From Candidatus Hydrogenedentota bacterium (GTDB taxonomy: Bacteria > Hydrogenedentota > Hydrogenedentia > Hydrogenedentales > SLHB01), in assembly GCA_903925285.1 (NCBI GenBank), contig CAIYET010000401.1, positions 1 through 43,977 on the forward strand: DNA of 43,977 nt, read 5' to 3'. The position numbers and the translations under genes are program-made. The notes under the pieces are model-generated. The model was not told the DNA's origin, ran no database searches, and saw only the letters and a list, made by a program, of their open reading frames with translations. Below, piece after piece: positions 7,810-18,061 of this stretch; within the stretch, counting starts at the first letter, position 1, and each line of letters opens with the position of its first letter.

Positions 7810-8928
7810 CTATTGTTTGCTGCGGAGCAACGCACGAACCGCGTCGGACACTTCGTCGGGCGAGATGAGTTCGAGGCATTTCGGGTATAGGTACTTGGGG
7901 CAGATATCCTTGTTGCACAATTCGCATTCGATCCGCTTGCGCAAGACGACCTGGCGATCGCCGTATGGATACCAGATGTTGGGATGGAAACGGGCGCTGA
8001 ATATGCCAACGGTCGGCGCGCCCATGGCGTAGGCCACGTGCATGACGCCAGTATCGTTCGAGACCACCGCCGCGCAACGTCGGAGAACAGCCTCGAGCAG
8101 GCCCATAGCGGTCTGCCCGCCGAGGTCGATGACATGTTCGCCGAGTTCTTTCGCAACGCGCGCGGTCATCTCGCGTTCGTTGGGACTGCCGGTGAGCACG
8201 ATGCAGGCGTTGTCCTCGGCGATGAGCCGCCGTCCGACTTCGATGAAGGACTCGGGCGCCCACCTGTTGGCGGGACGTTTGGCGCCGCAGTGCAGAGCGA
8301 CGAGGATCCGGCCGTCGCCCGGCGCTAGCAGCGTCTGCGCGTTGCGTTCGTCCTCCTCGGTCGGGATTAGCCACGGAGCCGGGATCGCCTGTCTGTCGAT
8401 GCCGAGCGGACGCAGCAAATTCAGAAGCCGGTCGACTTGGCGTAGTTCGTAGTCTCGGCGGGTGACCAGTTGGAACCCGGCGAACCGGCGAACGCCACTC
8501 CACGCGAGGAGCATTTCGTATTTGGCCAAGTGGTTGAAACGCGTCAGATGGTTCGGCACGGCGACGGCCAAATCGACGCCATTGGCAACGATGCGTTTTT
8601 CGATCTGACGCACAAAACGTATGTCGCTCGATTCGTCTATGTAGTAGACGATCATATCGTCGAACAGCGGGTCGTTCACGAGGAGATCCGCCGCGCCCGG
8701 CATGCCGCGCCGCGTCGGCGAGGTCAGCAGCGTGAATTTGGCGTCGGGAAAGCGCTTGCGCAACGCGCGAAATGCCGGCATGGCGACAATCATGTCGCCC
8801 AGATTGCCCAAGCGCAACACGAGCACGCTGCGCGGCGACTGCGAACGCCGCCCACCGGGCAACATGGAAAGCAAACGTGCCGCTAGCGACAGCAGCCAAT
8901 TTGACAATACATTGGACGGGATCGTCAC
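7810..8928 (-). CDS. Glycosyltransferase family 9 (heptosyltransferase-like)
   Basis: A 372-residue GT-B protein of the LPS heptosyltransferase family. RSVLVLRLGNLGDMIVAMPAF is the N-terminal GDxxxxxP loop, and SNDTGVMHVAYAMGAPTVGIF is the C-terminal nucleotide-sugar block with D and H. A cysteine cluster (C-x2-C-x4-C-x6-C, around CELCNKDICPKYLYPKC) sits near the C-terminus. Similar clusters occur in many GT9 proteins. The start is a GTG, with a weak ribosome site. It is the first gene of the LPS-related run, followed after 78 bp by nadC. The sugar transferred could be heptose or another core or O-chain sugar. Confidence 0.85.
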   Translation of the reverse strand: MTIPSNVLSNWLLSLAARLLSMLPGGRRSQSPRSVLVLRLGNLGDMIVAMPAFRALRKRFPDAKFTLLTSPTRRGMPGAADLLVNDPLFDDMIVYYIDESSDIRFVRQIEKRIVANGVDLAVAVPNHLTRFNHLAKYEMLLAWSGVRRFAGFQLVTRRDYELRQVDRLLNLLRPLGIDRQAIPAPWLIPTEEDERNAQTLLAPGDGRILVALHCGAKRPANRWAPESFIEVGRRLIAEDNACIVLTGSPNEREMTARVAKELGEHVIDLGGQTAMGLLEAVLRRCAAVVSNDTGVMHVAYAMGAPTVGIFSARFHPNIWYPYGDRQVVLRKRIECELCNKDICPKYLYPKCLELISPDEVSDAVRALLRSKQ

Positions 8929-8954
8929 CGTTCTCGACTAGGCCTCTTCAGTAT

Positions 8955-9055
8955 AAGGATGAAGGATGAAGGATGAAGGATGAAAAAGGCTGTAGGCTGT
9001 AGGAAGGAAGCCTTCATCCTTCATCCTTCATCCTTCATCCTTCATCCTTCATCCT

Positions 9056-9070
<15 letters not shown>
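8955..9070. repeat. Inverted composite heptamer repeat (AAGGATG / CTGTAGG / CATCCTT)
   Basis: Four AAGGATG-type units, two GCTGTAG units and a short spacer are followed by about nine CATCCTT units, the reverse complement of the first kind. The arms can pair into a long stem. The right end runs into the last codons of the epimerase gene (stop at 9056-9058). The array separates that gene from the GT9 gene upstream of the LPS run. Confidence 0.95.
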
Positions 9071-11025
<1,955 letters not shown>

Positions 11026-11203
11026 TCACCTGCTCGCTCACCATAGCGTCTCATAATCCGCGTTCCGGGTCAAACTCACCAGGACGGGTACGATCCATCG
11101 CGGGCCACGCACGCTCCTGGGTTGCGATGTTTCCAATATCGCACTATTGTATGGATCTGTATGGGATAATGCGGTATGACAGAAAGCACCGATCCCCTAA
11201 TTA

Positions 11204-13171
11204 CTATTGATAGCCGAGCAAATTCAGGTAGTATAGTTCCGCAAGGAACAGCCATGCGGCGGCGGTCGCGAGCGTACCGTGCAAGCGAGCGGCTTGGCCC
11301 ACGTTCGGGCGCAGGCATGCGATAAGCGTCAATAGCGCGAGGATCGCGCTGGGCGCGAGACACGCCAGCGGCAGTAGCAAAAGCGCCAGAAGCGCCTGCG
11401 GCGGGCCGTAACCGATGACGAGGGGATCGAGCGTCAGGAGAAACACTGCGAATCCCGCCACGAACAACACATCGAGGACGGATACGATGCGGGCAAACGT
11501 GCGGACAAGTCCGAGCAGGTACGATTCATCTTCCCCTTCGCGCCGCCGCCACACTTGGAGTGGCCACATGAACAATGTCGCCACGAATATGGCCGCACAC
11601 CCCGCAAGCCCGCACAACAACGCCAGCCGCGTCTCGTACCATTGGATGCGTTCATAGGCGTTGTCGGCGATGAACATATGGCTGTAGGAGGCTGTAGGCT
11701 GTAGGCTGTAGGCTGTAGGCTCGGACTTCCTACAGCCTACAGCCTCACTTCCTATAGCCTCTGGAGGCGCGTATCCGTCGTCGCCGACTTCAAACGCCAT
11801 GCGCCGCTGGTTAGAGACGCAGGCGCCCTTGTCCGTCTTCTCGACTGCCGCGAAGCAGTTGGACCCGATTGCATGGAACACTTCGGGGGCGCCGGTTTCC
11901 AGCGTGTGCGACAGGCGCAACGTGCCGGGTTCGCCGCCCACGCTAACCAGGAATTCAGGCACGAATCGCGGCGAGAGTAAACCGAACTTGACGAAGGTCG
12001 TGCGGCAATACCGGTTGTGGCGGTAATACCCGGCCACTGACGCGATGCGCGCGGCCATCCCTTCGGGGACGGCGGGTAACGGTTCGGTGGAATGCGACGG
12101 AAAGTAGCGGTTCAGAAAACGTCCGCCGACCATGTGGTAGAGGCGTCCATTGTCCGAAGTGCCTGAGACGAAGAGACCGGTACGCTCTTCGGGTATGAGT
12201 ATCAGGATCGAGGCGAATCCCCAGATCAGGCCGCTATGTTCGAGCAAGCGCATCGCTCCATGATACCGTTCGTTGAACGCGTACGCACGGCCGGGCAGGT
12301 CCGGATGGTGCGAGAAATGCCGCTCGAACATCGTGCGCACGCTCTCCGGCCGCAGAATGCGCGCGCCGTCCGCCACGCCGTTTTCGAGCAAGGCCCGCAT
12401 CAGTTTTGCCATGTCGTCCGCCGTGATCGCGAGCGATGAAGCGGGCGTGGTCTCGGGATAGTCGTACCGCGCTTCATGGTATTTGCCGAGGTAGTAGTCG
12501 TAACCCGTGGCGAGCGGCGTGTCGGGCTTTGGGACGAGCGCGAAGGTGCTGTGCGTCATGCCGAGCGGTGCGAAGATCTTTTGTCGCGCATACTCCGCGA
12601 ACGGCAGGCCGCTGACGCATTCGACAACATGGCCGGCGAGTGCAAAGCCGTGGTTCGAATAACTGATGTACCGGCCCGGCGCCATCACACGCGGCGGCAG
12701 GTTCCGCGCAAGGTACGGACCCAACGGCACCAGCGCTTCAGGCGTAGGGGCGCCCATGCCGAGGAAGCGCTCGTCGAAACCCGCCGTGTGCGTCATAAGG
12801 TTGTCCAGCGTGAGCGGCGGTTCGCCCGGTACACGCAAGTCCGTGAGATAACGGTTGATATCCGCGGTAAGGGAGAGCTTGCCTTGTTCGACCAGTTGCA
12901 GGACCGCTACCGCGCAGACCACTTTCGACAGCGATGCAACGCGAAAAAGGGTCGTGGCCGGATCGATGGGCACGTTCTCACCGCGCCGGGCAGTCCCGTA
13001 CCCTTTGCTGAAGATACACTGTCCGTCATGAACCAGCGAAACCACCGCGCCCGGCGTGCCCGCGCCCGCCATCTCCTCGGGGACGACCTTGTCGAAAAAA
13101 GCCGAAACATCTCCGGAAACAACCTGCGGCGCGCCCGCCGTAACGATCAATAGACTGAGCAGTAGCGACAT
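11204..13171 (-). CDS. Secreted/membrane serine hydrolase, class C beta-lactamase/PBP4*-like, with C-terminal membrane domain
   Basis: A 655-residue protein. A signal peptide (SLLLSLLIVTAGAP) precedes a serine beta-lactamase-like domain with all three motifs: S80-L-S-K83, Y171-S-N173 and H312-S-G314. This fold covers AmpC, D-amino peptidases and esterases. The predicted active domain lies outside the cytoplasm. After about residue 498 come four to five hydrophobic segments (LALLCGLAGCAAIFVATLF, VLDVLFVAGFAVFLLTL, ALLALLLLPLACLAPSAILA, AAAWLFLAELYYLNLLG), so the enzyme is membrane-tethered at its C-terminus. Between the two parts lies a repeat-encoded stretch (about residues 470-498, see the repeat at 11679-11764). 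Substrate unknown. A penicillin-binding, muropeptide or ester substrate are all possible. Confidence 0.82.
   Translation of the reverse strand: MSLLLSLLIVTAGAPQVVSGDVSAFFDKVVPEEMAGAGTPGAVVSLVHDGQCIFSKGYGTARRGENVPIDPATTLFRVASLSKVVCAVAVLQLVEQGKLSLTADINRYLTDLRVPGEPPLTLDNLMTHTAGFDERFLGMGAPTPEALVPLGPYLARNLPPRVMAPGRYISYSNHGFALAGHVVECVSGLPFAEYARQKIFAPLGMTHSTFALVPKPDTPLATGYDYYLGKYHEARYDYPETTPASSLAITADDMAKLMRALLENGVADGARILRPESVRTMFERHFSHHPDLPGRAYAFNERYHGAMRLLEHSGLIWGFASILILIPEERTGLFVSGTSDNGRLYHMVGGRFLNRYFPSHSTEPLPAVPEGMAARIASVAGYYRHNRYCRTTFVKFGLLSPRFVPEFLVSVGGEPGTLRLSHTLETGAPEVFHAIGSNCFAAVEKTDKGACVSNQRRMAFEVGDDGYAPPEAIGSEAVGCRKSEPTAYSLQPTASYSHMFIADNAYERIQWYETRLALLCGLAGCAAIFVATLFMWPLQVWRRREGEDESYLLGLVRTFARIVSVLDVLFVAGFAVFLLTLDPLVIGYGPPQALLALLLLPLACLAPSAILALLTLIACLRPNVGQAARLHGTLATAAAWLFLAELYYLNLLGYQ
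11679..11764. repeat. In-frame heptamer palindrome inside the serine hydrolase gene
   Basis: Six or so GCTGTAG units, a spacer, and reverse-complement CTACAGC-type units form an imperfect hairpin of about 86 bases. It lies inside the coding frame of the serine hydrolase without breaking it. It encodes a Ser/Thr/Ala/Tyr-rich low-complexity stretch between the enzyme and membrane domains. The same unit occurs in the arrays at 8955, 15472 and 16828. Confidence 0.9.
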
Positions 13172-13211
13172 GTCAGCAATCAGTCCGAGGTGCGACTGAA
13201 AAAATGCCGTT

Positions 13212-13273
13212 CTTGTAGGGCGGGATTGATTCCCGCCGATTTGCGGAGGCGGGAACTAATCCCGCCCTACGAG
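13212..13273. repeat. Two-stem palindrome (REP-like), GTAGGGCGGGATT arms
   Basis: The outer arms GTAGGGCGGGATT and AATCCCGCCCTAC are perfectly complementary. The inner arms TTCCCGCC and GGCGGGAA pair as well, leaving a short loop. It lies between the stop of the SGNH hydrolase gene (13308) and the start of the serine hydrolase (13171). Length and GC-rich stem resemble dispersed REP elements. It has no T-run, so a factor-independent terminator is not proven. Confidence 0.85.
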
Positions 13274-13307
13274 AACATACGAAAATGGAGTCTGTTTTCG
13301 TCATCCG

Positions 13308-15434
13308 TCACCCTTCGGTTTTCCGCCTGCGCCGCAGCTTGACGGCGGCGTAGGCGGTGAGCGCTACGCTCAATGCGGCGAGCCCGCCAACGCCGGCGAC
13401 GGGCGTGTGCGAGGTCACACTCAGGAACACCGGACCGAAACGTTTGGTCCCGTTGTCGTACACGCACTCATAGTCGCCCGCGTCGGATGCGCGAAGCGCG
13501 ACGATGTACAGGTCGCGCGTACGTGCGCCGGTGATGTGTCCATCGTCCTGAAGCGGGTCGTCGTCATGGTACCATTGGAATCCGACTCCAACATCGAGCT
13601 GGTTCGGAACGCCCAGGCAGAATGCTTGGCCGTCGTCGAAAGTCCCACCCTGCACGTTCATGCAAGTAGGCGGCATGATGGACGGGTTCAACGCGGCTTG
13701 CAGATACGCCTCGCGCCCGCCCGTGGCGTAGAATTGGTTATATTCTTGACGGTTCGTAGCCCCGTCGCCGTCGGCGTCGCCATTGGGACCCAGAAATCGT
13801 GCCAGCGTACAATCGTAATTCATCAGATTGGGAGTCGTGACCCCGGGAAATTCGATATAAGAGCCGACCGCCGTCATCAGCAGCACGGGGATCAGCGTCG
13901 AACCCGAATCGCCGAGGGTTATGAAACCCGCCATCATCATGTCCAAGCCCGGGACCGATAGGAGCGCACGTCCGTCCGGCCCGCCGAGGTCCGCCAGGAT
14001 CCGGGCGTGATTATGCTCATATGCGGCGACGACTTCCGCATGCGTCACGCCGCCGGAGGCGCTCAAGTCGAGACTCTCGTTTTCGAGACATTCATAGACG
14101 ATCGCCAACTCGGCGCTATCGAGCATGTTGTTGCCGACAATCGACGGCGGATTAACGGCAATACGGCCGCCGTTCGCATCGCAGTGATCCGGATCGAACT
14201 GCTGGCCGCCGAGCATCCAGGATACGGCCGTGAACGCCCGAGAGAGCGACCACATAGCGCCATCGAAATCGTCGGGACCGGCAAATGCAGGGTCCGCATA
14301 CTGTAGCAGTCCGTTGGTACTGAAATCGCCATTCCCCACGCCGGTTCCTCCCAACGGGAGTCCGCCGCCATCGACGATTGTATTGTCGTCGACAACCGCG
14401 ATCTGGACCGCGACGCCGCTTGGAGGCGTGCCGACGGTGTAGACCGCGCCCGAACCGGTCACTTCCGCGACCGGTTCGCCCGGCGAACCGATTATGGCGA
14501 AATCGGCTACATCCACACCCGTAACCGGCTTGCTGAACGTCACGCGGAAAAACTGGCTGGAGGTCTTCGAGGCCTTCGTAAGCGGCAGGATTTCATAGAC
14601 GACCGGCCACGACAGCCACGTGTTGTAAATTTCCGAAAAGCAGCGTTTCGCGACGTAGTCGTATCCCTGCATCGTCAGATGCATGTCGTCGTCCATGAGG
14701 GATTCGAGCGGACTGTTGTAGTCGGGGTTACCGCCGGGCATGGGGACGTAATTCTGCGCGAAGCCGCCGGGATACGGGACTTGTTGCGGCAGGATCGGCG
14801 GAATGGCAAGAGGGATTCCATAATAGTACTGCATAAGACCAAGATTGTGTACGTAGAATACGCGCGGTCCCTTGATCGCGACCATCTCCTTGCGCGCGAT
14901 CTCGAACTGGACCATGATGGCGTTCATCCGCGCCACGCTCATGCCGTTGACGCCATGATTGCCGAAATCGTAACCGCACAGCGCGACGCGAATGTTTGGG
15001 CGTATCGCCAGAATGGTGTCGATGGTTTCCGAGATCTTTGCGACGATGCCGTCGATACGGTCCTTAATATCCTGCTCCGTCATGCCCGGATTCCACGAGG
15101 TATCGAGCACGAAATCGTTGCCGCCCAGGCTCAGATGCACGATGTCGATCGTCGGATAGTCGGCCAGTTCTTCCGGGATGCGTTCCAGCCATTGCCGCCC
15201 CGGATCGTAGTACGGAAACGCGCGCGCCCCTACGGTCGTCGTCCGGTCTCCACGCTGGCCAATGCCCGTCCATCCGAAATCGCCCCGCGCCGCATCGATG
15301 GAACGCAACAACTGCATGAACGCGCCCCAGCTATCTCCCACGAGTAGAATCCGCGGCACATCTGCGGTTCCCGCCCACACCGGACTCCCCACGATCAGCG
15401 CAATCACCCCAACGAAGAACACACGTCGACACAT
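13308..15434 (-). CDS. Secreted SGNH/GDSL hydrolase with Ig-like domain and C-terminal sorting-type tail
   Basis: A 708-residue exported protein. A signal peptide (VFFVGVIALIVGSPVWAG) precedes an SGNH hydrolase domain: GDSW with nucleophile S35, G104-G-N-D107, and the D249-D-M-H252 pair near DDDMHLTM. The esterase or lipase probably acts on acylated glycans at the cell surface. The middle has a calcium-loop sequence DADGDGATNRQEY. An Ig-like module lies near the end (from about CMNVQGG to YECVYDNGT, with the DAGDYEC signature). The C-terminus PVAGVGGLAALSVALTAYAA followed by KLRRRRK is a Pro-Gly, hydrophobic, Arg-rich tail, like those of IPTL/PEP-type sorting systems. The beta-propeller protein at 30959-33529 has the same end arrangement. 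Confidence 0.82.
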   Translation of the reverse strand: MCRRVFFVGVIALIVGSPVWAGTADVPRILLVGDSWGAFMQLLRSIDAARGDFGWTGIGQRGDRTTTVGARAFPYYDPGRQWLERIPEELADYPTIDIVHLSLGGNDFVLDTSWNPGMTEQDIKDRIDGIVAKISETIDTILAIRPNIRVALCGYDFGNHGVNGMSVARMNAIMVQFEIARKEMVAIKGPRVFYVHNLGLMQYYYGIPLAIPPILPQQVPYPGGFAQNYVPMPGGNPDYNSPLESLMDDDMHLTMQGYDYVAKRCFSEIYNTWLSWPVVYEILPLTKASKTSSQFFRVTFSKPVTGVDVADFAIIGSPGEPVAEVTGSGAVYTVGTPPSGVAVQIAVVDDNTIVDGGGLPLGGTGVGNGDFSTNGLLQYADPAFAGPDDFDGAMWSLSRAFTAVSWMLGGQQFDPDHCDANGGRIAVNPPSIVGNNMLDSAELAIVYECLENESLDLSASGGVTHAEVVAAYEHNHARILADLGGPDGRALLSVPGLDMMMAGFITLGDSGSTLIPVLLMTAVGSYIEFPGVTTPNLMNYDCTLARFLGPNGDADGDGATNRQEYNQFYATGGREAYLQAALNPSIMPPTCMNVQGGTFDDGQAFCLGVPNQLDVGVGFQWYHDDDPLQDDGHITGARTRDLYIVALRASDAGDYECVYDNGTKRFGPVFLSVTSHTPVAGVGGLAALSVALTAYAAVKLRRRRKTEG

Positions 15435-15471
15435 CTGCCCGCATCCTTATCTTGGTCTTATGCAGTACTAT

Positions 15472-15521
15472 TTAGGCTTTAGGCTTTAGGCAGTGCCTAC
15501 AGCCTAAAGCCTAAAGCCTAA
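15472..15521. repeat. Heptamer inverted repeat (TTTAGGC / GCCTAAA)
   Basis: Three TTTAGGC units, the spacer CAGTGCCTACA and reverse-complement units GCCTAAA form a hairpin of about 50 bases between the SGNH gene and the VCBS gene. The unit differs by one or two bases from the GCTGTAG unit at 11679. Confidence 0.9.
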
Positions 15522-15555
15522 CTGCAATACAACACCTTCGCACGGGACGGCGCGC

Positions 15556-16728
15556 TTACGCCGGTCCCATGTTTTTGAACAGGAACAAGCCGTCCTTGCC
15601 GGGCGCGACGATGTCCTTCCAACCGTTGCCATCGATATCCACAATCCACATATAGATGCCCGCGCCGCTGGCCTTCCCTGCCGGACCGTAGTCGATGGTA
15701 TGGCGCTCGAAGACGCCCTTGTTTATCTTAAAATAATAGATGCCGAGCGGATCCAGCGAGCCGGGGTCATGTTCCTGATGCGCACGGTAACGCTTGCCCG
15801 TGACCAATTCGAGCTGGCCGTCGTTGTCGATATCCACGAGCTGCATGTCGTGGTACTGCGAGCGGGCCGTGTCGATATCGTGCTTGATCCACGTGCGATT
15901 GCCGCCCTCGATCTTCTGTTCCCACCACGCCAAGCCGTAATCGTGGCCCTGGCCGACGATGATATCGTTCACGCCGTCGCCATTGACGTCATAAACGAGA
16001 ATGGGCACGCTGGCGCCGCCGAAGTTGAACTCTGGATGCCACTCCCACTTGTCCGTAAGCGGGTTCTTAGGCGCTTCGAGCCAGCCGCCCGCCGAAATGA
16101 GATCGTTGCGCCCGTTGCCATTGATGTCGCCGAAACCGAGTCCGTGCCCTTGCGGTGTTTCCGACAACACGATCTTGCGGAATTTGCCCGTCCCTTTGCC
16201 TTTCGCGTCGCATTCGAGTTTGAACGCCACGTAGGGCTTTCCCGGACAATTCGGTATCGCTTCGACTTGCCCGTCGCCGTCGATATCCCAGAAACAGCCA
16301 CGCTCGACGCTGCCCGTTTTCTCGATGTCGTGAACAACCCATTCGACGGGCTGGCCCTTCGGATTCTCGCGCCAGCGCAACGTCTCGCCCCACCAACCGC
16401 CCGTGATAATGTCGAGATATCCATCGCCGTTGACGTCCATGGGATAATCGCTGAAGTCGTCGTAGTAGTCCTCGACCTGCTGTACCGAGCAAATCTTGTG
16501 CGCTTTCGTGAAGTCCGGCCCTTCGAACCAATACTCGCCCGACACAATATCCAGGATGCCGTCGTTGTTCACATCGAATACGGCGCAGGCCTCATACGTA
16601 GCCGTTCCAATGCGCGACTTCTCGAACTTCAACATCGGTTTTCCCTCCGGCGGTTCCACTTTCGGCACGGCGGCCTTCTCATCAACGCCCACCATCGCCA
16701 TCACGACCAGACACATTACGCTAAACAT
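15556..16728 (-). CDS. VCBS/FG-GAP-repeat protein, secreted
   Basis: A 390-residue protein built of about seven FG-GAP/VCBS-type repeats, the blades of an integrin-like beta-propeller. Repeats are recognised by D-x-N/D-x-D/N-G motifs: DVNNDGILDIVSGEYW, DVNGDGYLDIITGGWW, DIDGDGQVEAI, DINGNGRNDLISAGGW, DVNGDGVNDIIVGQGH, DIDNDGQLELVTGKRY and DIDGNGWKDIVAPGKD. The aspartates are typical calcium ligands. Start ATG at 16728 has GGAGG nine bases upstream; a longer frame to 16767 lacks a site. The N-terminus MFSVMCLVVMAMVGVDEKAA looks like an export signal. It likely binds ligand or sugar at the surface and lies next to other secreted proteins. No catalytic site is visible. Confidence 0.8.
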   Translation of the reverse strand: MFSVMCLVVMAMVGVDEKAAVPKVEPPEGKPMLKFEKSRIGTATYEACAVFDVNNDGILDIVSGEYWFEGPDFTKAHKICSVQQVEDYYDDFSDYPMDVNGDGYLDIITGGWWGETLRWRENPKGQPVEWVVHDIEKTGSVERGCFWDIDGDGQVEAIPNCPGKPYVAFKLECDAKGKGTGKFRKIVLSETPQGHGLGFGDINGNGRNDLISAGGWLEAPKNPLTDKWEWHPEFNFGGASVPILVYDVNGDGVNDIIVGQGHDYGLAWWEQKIEGGNRTWIKHDIDTARSQYHDMQLVDIDNDGQLELVTGKRYRAHQEHDPGSLDPLGIYYFKINKGVFERHTIDYGPAGKASGAGIYMWIVDIDGNGWKDIVAPGKDGLFLFKNMGPA

Positions 16729-16827
16729 GTACGCGATCCTCCACTTGATGAGGCAAGCATAACCCATTGCCTCCGCAAAGACAACCCCAATCGCCTTGTA
16801 GGAGAGCCTCTTGCAGAACCTCGGTTG

Positions 16828-16922
16828 TTTAGGCTTTAGGCTTTAGGCTTTAGGCTGTAGGAAGTGCCTACAGCCTACAGCCTACAGCCTAAAGCCTAAA
16901 GCCTAAAGCCTAAAGCCTAACT
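16828..16922. repeat. Heptamer inverted repeat (CTTTAGG / CTGTAGG with reverse arms)
   Basis: Units CTTTAGG (three to four) and CTGTAGG are followed by GAAGTGCCTACAG and then three AGCCTAC and about five AGCCTAA units on the other strand's sense. The two arms pair into a long hairpin between divergently transcribed genes. Confidence 0.9.
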
Positions 16923-16983
16923 CCTAGTTTGTGTCACGATGCGATACATGCTAGGCTTGGGGCGGCCCAGGAGAGATGTTTCC

Positions 16984-18024
16984 ATGAGCGCTGAACAGGA
17001 TTTCGAGCCTTACCTGCAAGTGGGTTGTCCTATTGCTTTTCATTCCGACCCGTTCGACAAAGACGCCCCGCGATACAGCAGCGTGATTCGCGGGTGGCGC
17101 AAACCTTCCTATATTTTGGTGGATCGTCCTAAGATCGGCGGGCGCTTCGCGGCGATTCGTGAGAATCAGCCGTGCGTGATCCGGTTCGTACGCGACGGCA
17201 AGGCGTGCGCGTTCGACTCGCTCGTGTTGGACTGGGACACGCGGACGCATAACGCCTACTGCCGTATCGAATGGCCGCGCTTGTTCAAGATTGTGGTGTT
17301 CCGGCACTTCGAGCGCATCAAGTTCGACTTACCTTGCGACCTTTTCATCGGCGACGCACAAGAATCGGGGGAGATCGTGGATCTGAGCATCGGCGGGTGC
17401 CGAATCACCACAAAGGCGCCCGTGCCGGCGAATACAACGCTGTCTCTCTCTTTTGTGCTGCCCGACGGCTGTCCGGTCGATCACGTTCAATGCGAGGTAC
17501 GCAATGTGCAACCCATGGGCGACGGCTCATGTCTAGGGTGCGAATTCGTCGAGGGCCAGATCTGCGTGGAAAGCAATGTGGCCTTCTATATCACGACGAT
17601 ATTGGAACGCGCTGGGGTGCGGTCGGCCAATGTGGAGTTCATCCTGATCATCGATATCGCGCCGGGACTCGCCTTGGATATCCGCCGCGTCCTGCAAGGA
17701 CGCGGATACGAGACGCTCATCGCAACCGAAATCGTAGACGGTTTAGCGCGCTTGCGTCTCACTCCGCCGGGCGCGCTGCTCATCAACGCCTCCATGGGCG
17801 ATCTCGATAGCCTGATGATCACGCGGCTGGTACGAATGACCAACGGCCTCGAATCGCTTCCCATATTCCTCTACAACGGCAACGAACCTGCAATGGACGC
17901 AAAGGCCAAGGCGCTTGGCGCATCGGGATGTTTTACCGCAACCACGCCCGCTGAACAAGTGGTCAACGGCATCGTAACCTACCTCATGGCGGCGAACATG
18001 CGCCGCCGCACCAACCCGGAATGA
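16984..18024 (+). CDS. PilZ-domain protein with C-terminal degenerate response-receiver domain
   Basis: A 346-residue protein. Residues about 100-205 form a PilZ domain: R107 and R111 (in RHFERIKF) and D133-x-S135-x-x-G (IVDLSIGGCRI) match the c-di-GMP-binding R-x3-R and D/N-x-S-x2-G signatures. An N-terminal beta-barrel-like region (about 10-100) resembles YcgR-N, which modulates flagellar or motility partners. The last 130 residues are receiver-like: FILIIDIAP gives the acidic pair region, but the phosphoacceptor aspartate is an asparagine (N268 in LLINASMGD) and the conserved lysine is absent (FTAT near 320), so phosphorylation is unlikely. The ATG at 16984 follows AGGAGAG; an earlier frame start at 16939 lies in a poor context. 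Confidence 0.8.
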   Translation: MSAEQDFEPYLQVGCPIAFHSDPFDKDAPRYSSVIRGWRKPSYILVDRPKIGGRFAAIRENQPCVIRFVRDGKACAFDSLVLDWDTRTHNAYCRIEWPRLFKIVVFRHFERIKFDLPCDLFIGDAQESGEIVDLSIGGCRITTKAPVPANTTLSLSFVLPDGCPVDHVQCEVRNVQPMGDGSCLGCEFVEGQICVESNVAFYITTILERAGVRSANVEFILIIDIAPGLALDIRRVLQGRGYETLIATEIVDGLARLRLTPPGALLINASMGDLDSLMITRLVRMTNGLESLPIFLYNGNEPAMDAKAKALGASGCFTATTPAEQVVNGIVTYLMAANMRRRTNPE

Positions 18025-18060
18025 AGCTTCAGGCTTCAGGAAGTGCGATGTAGCCTGAAC
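18022..18060. repeat. Short degenerate heptamer repeat (GCTTCAG) with inverted partner
   Basis: Two GCTTCAG/GGCTTCAGG units followed within 15 bases by TAGCCTGAA, the reverse sense. The array sits in the gap between the convergent PilZ and RlmI genes, touching the PilZ stop. It could help separate the two convergent transcripts. Confidence 0.7.
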
Positions 18061-18061
18061 C

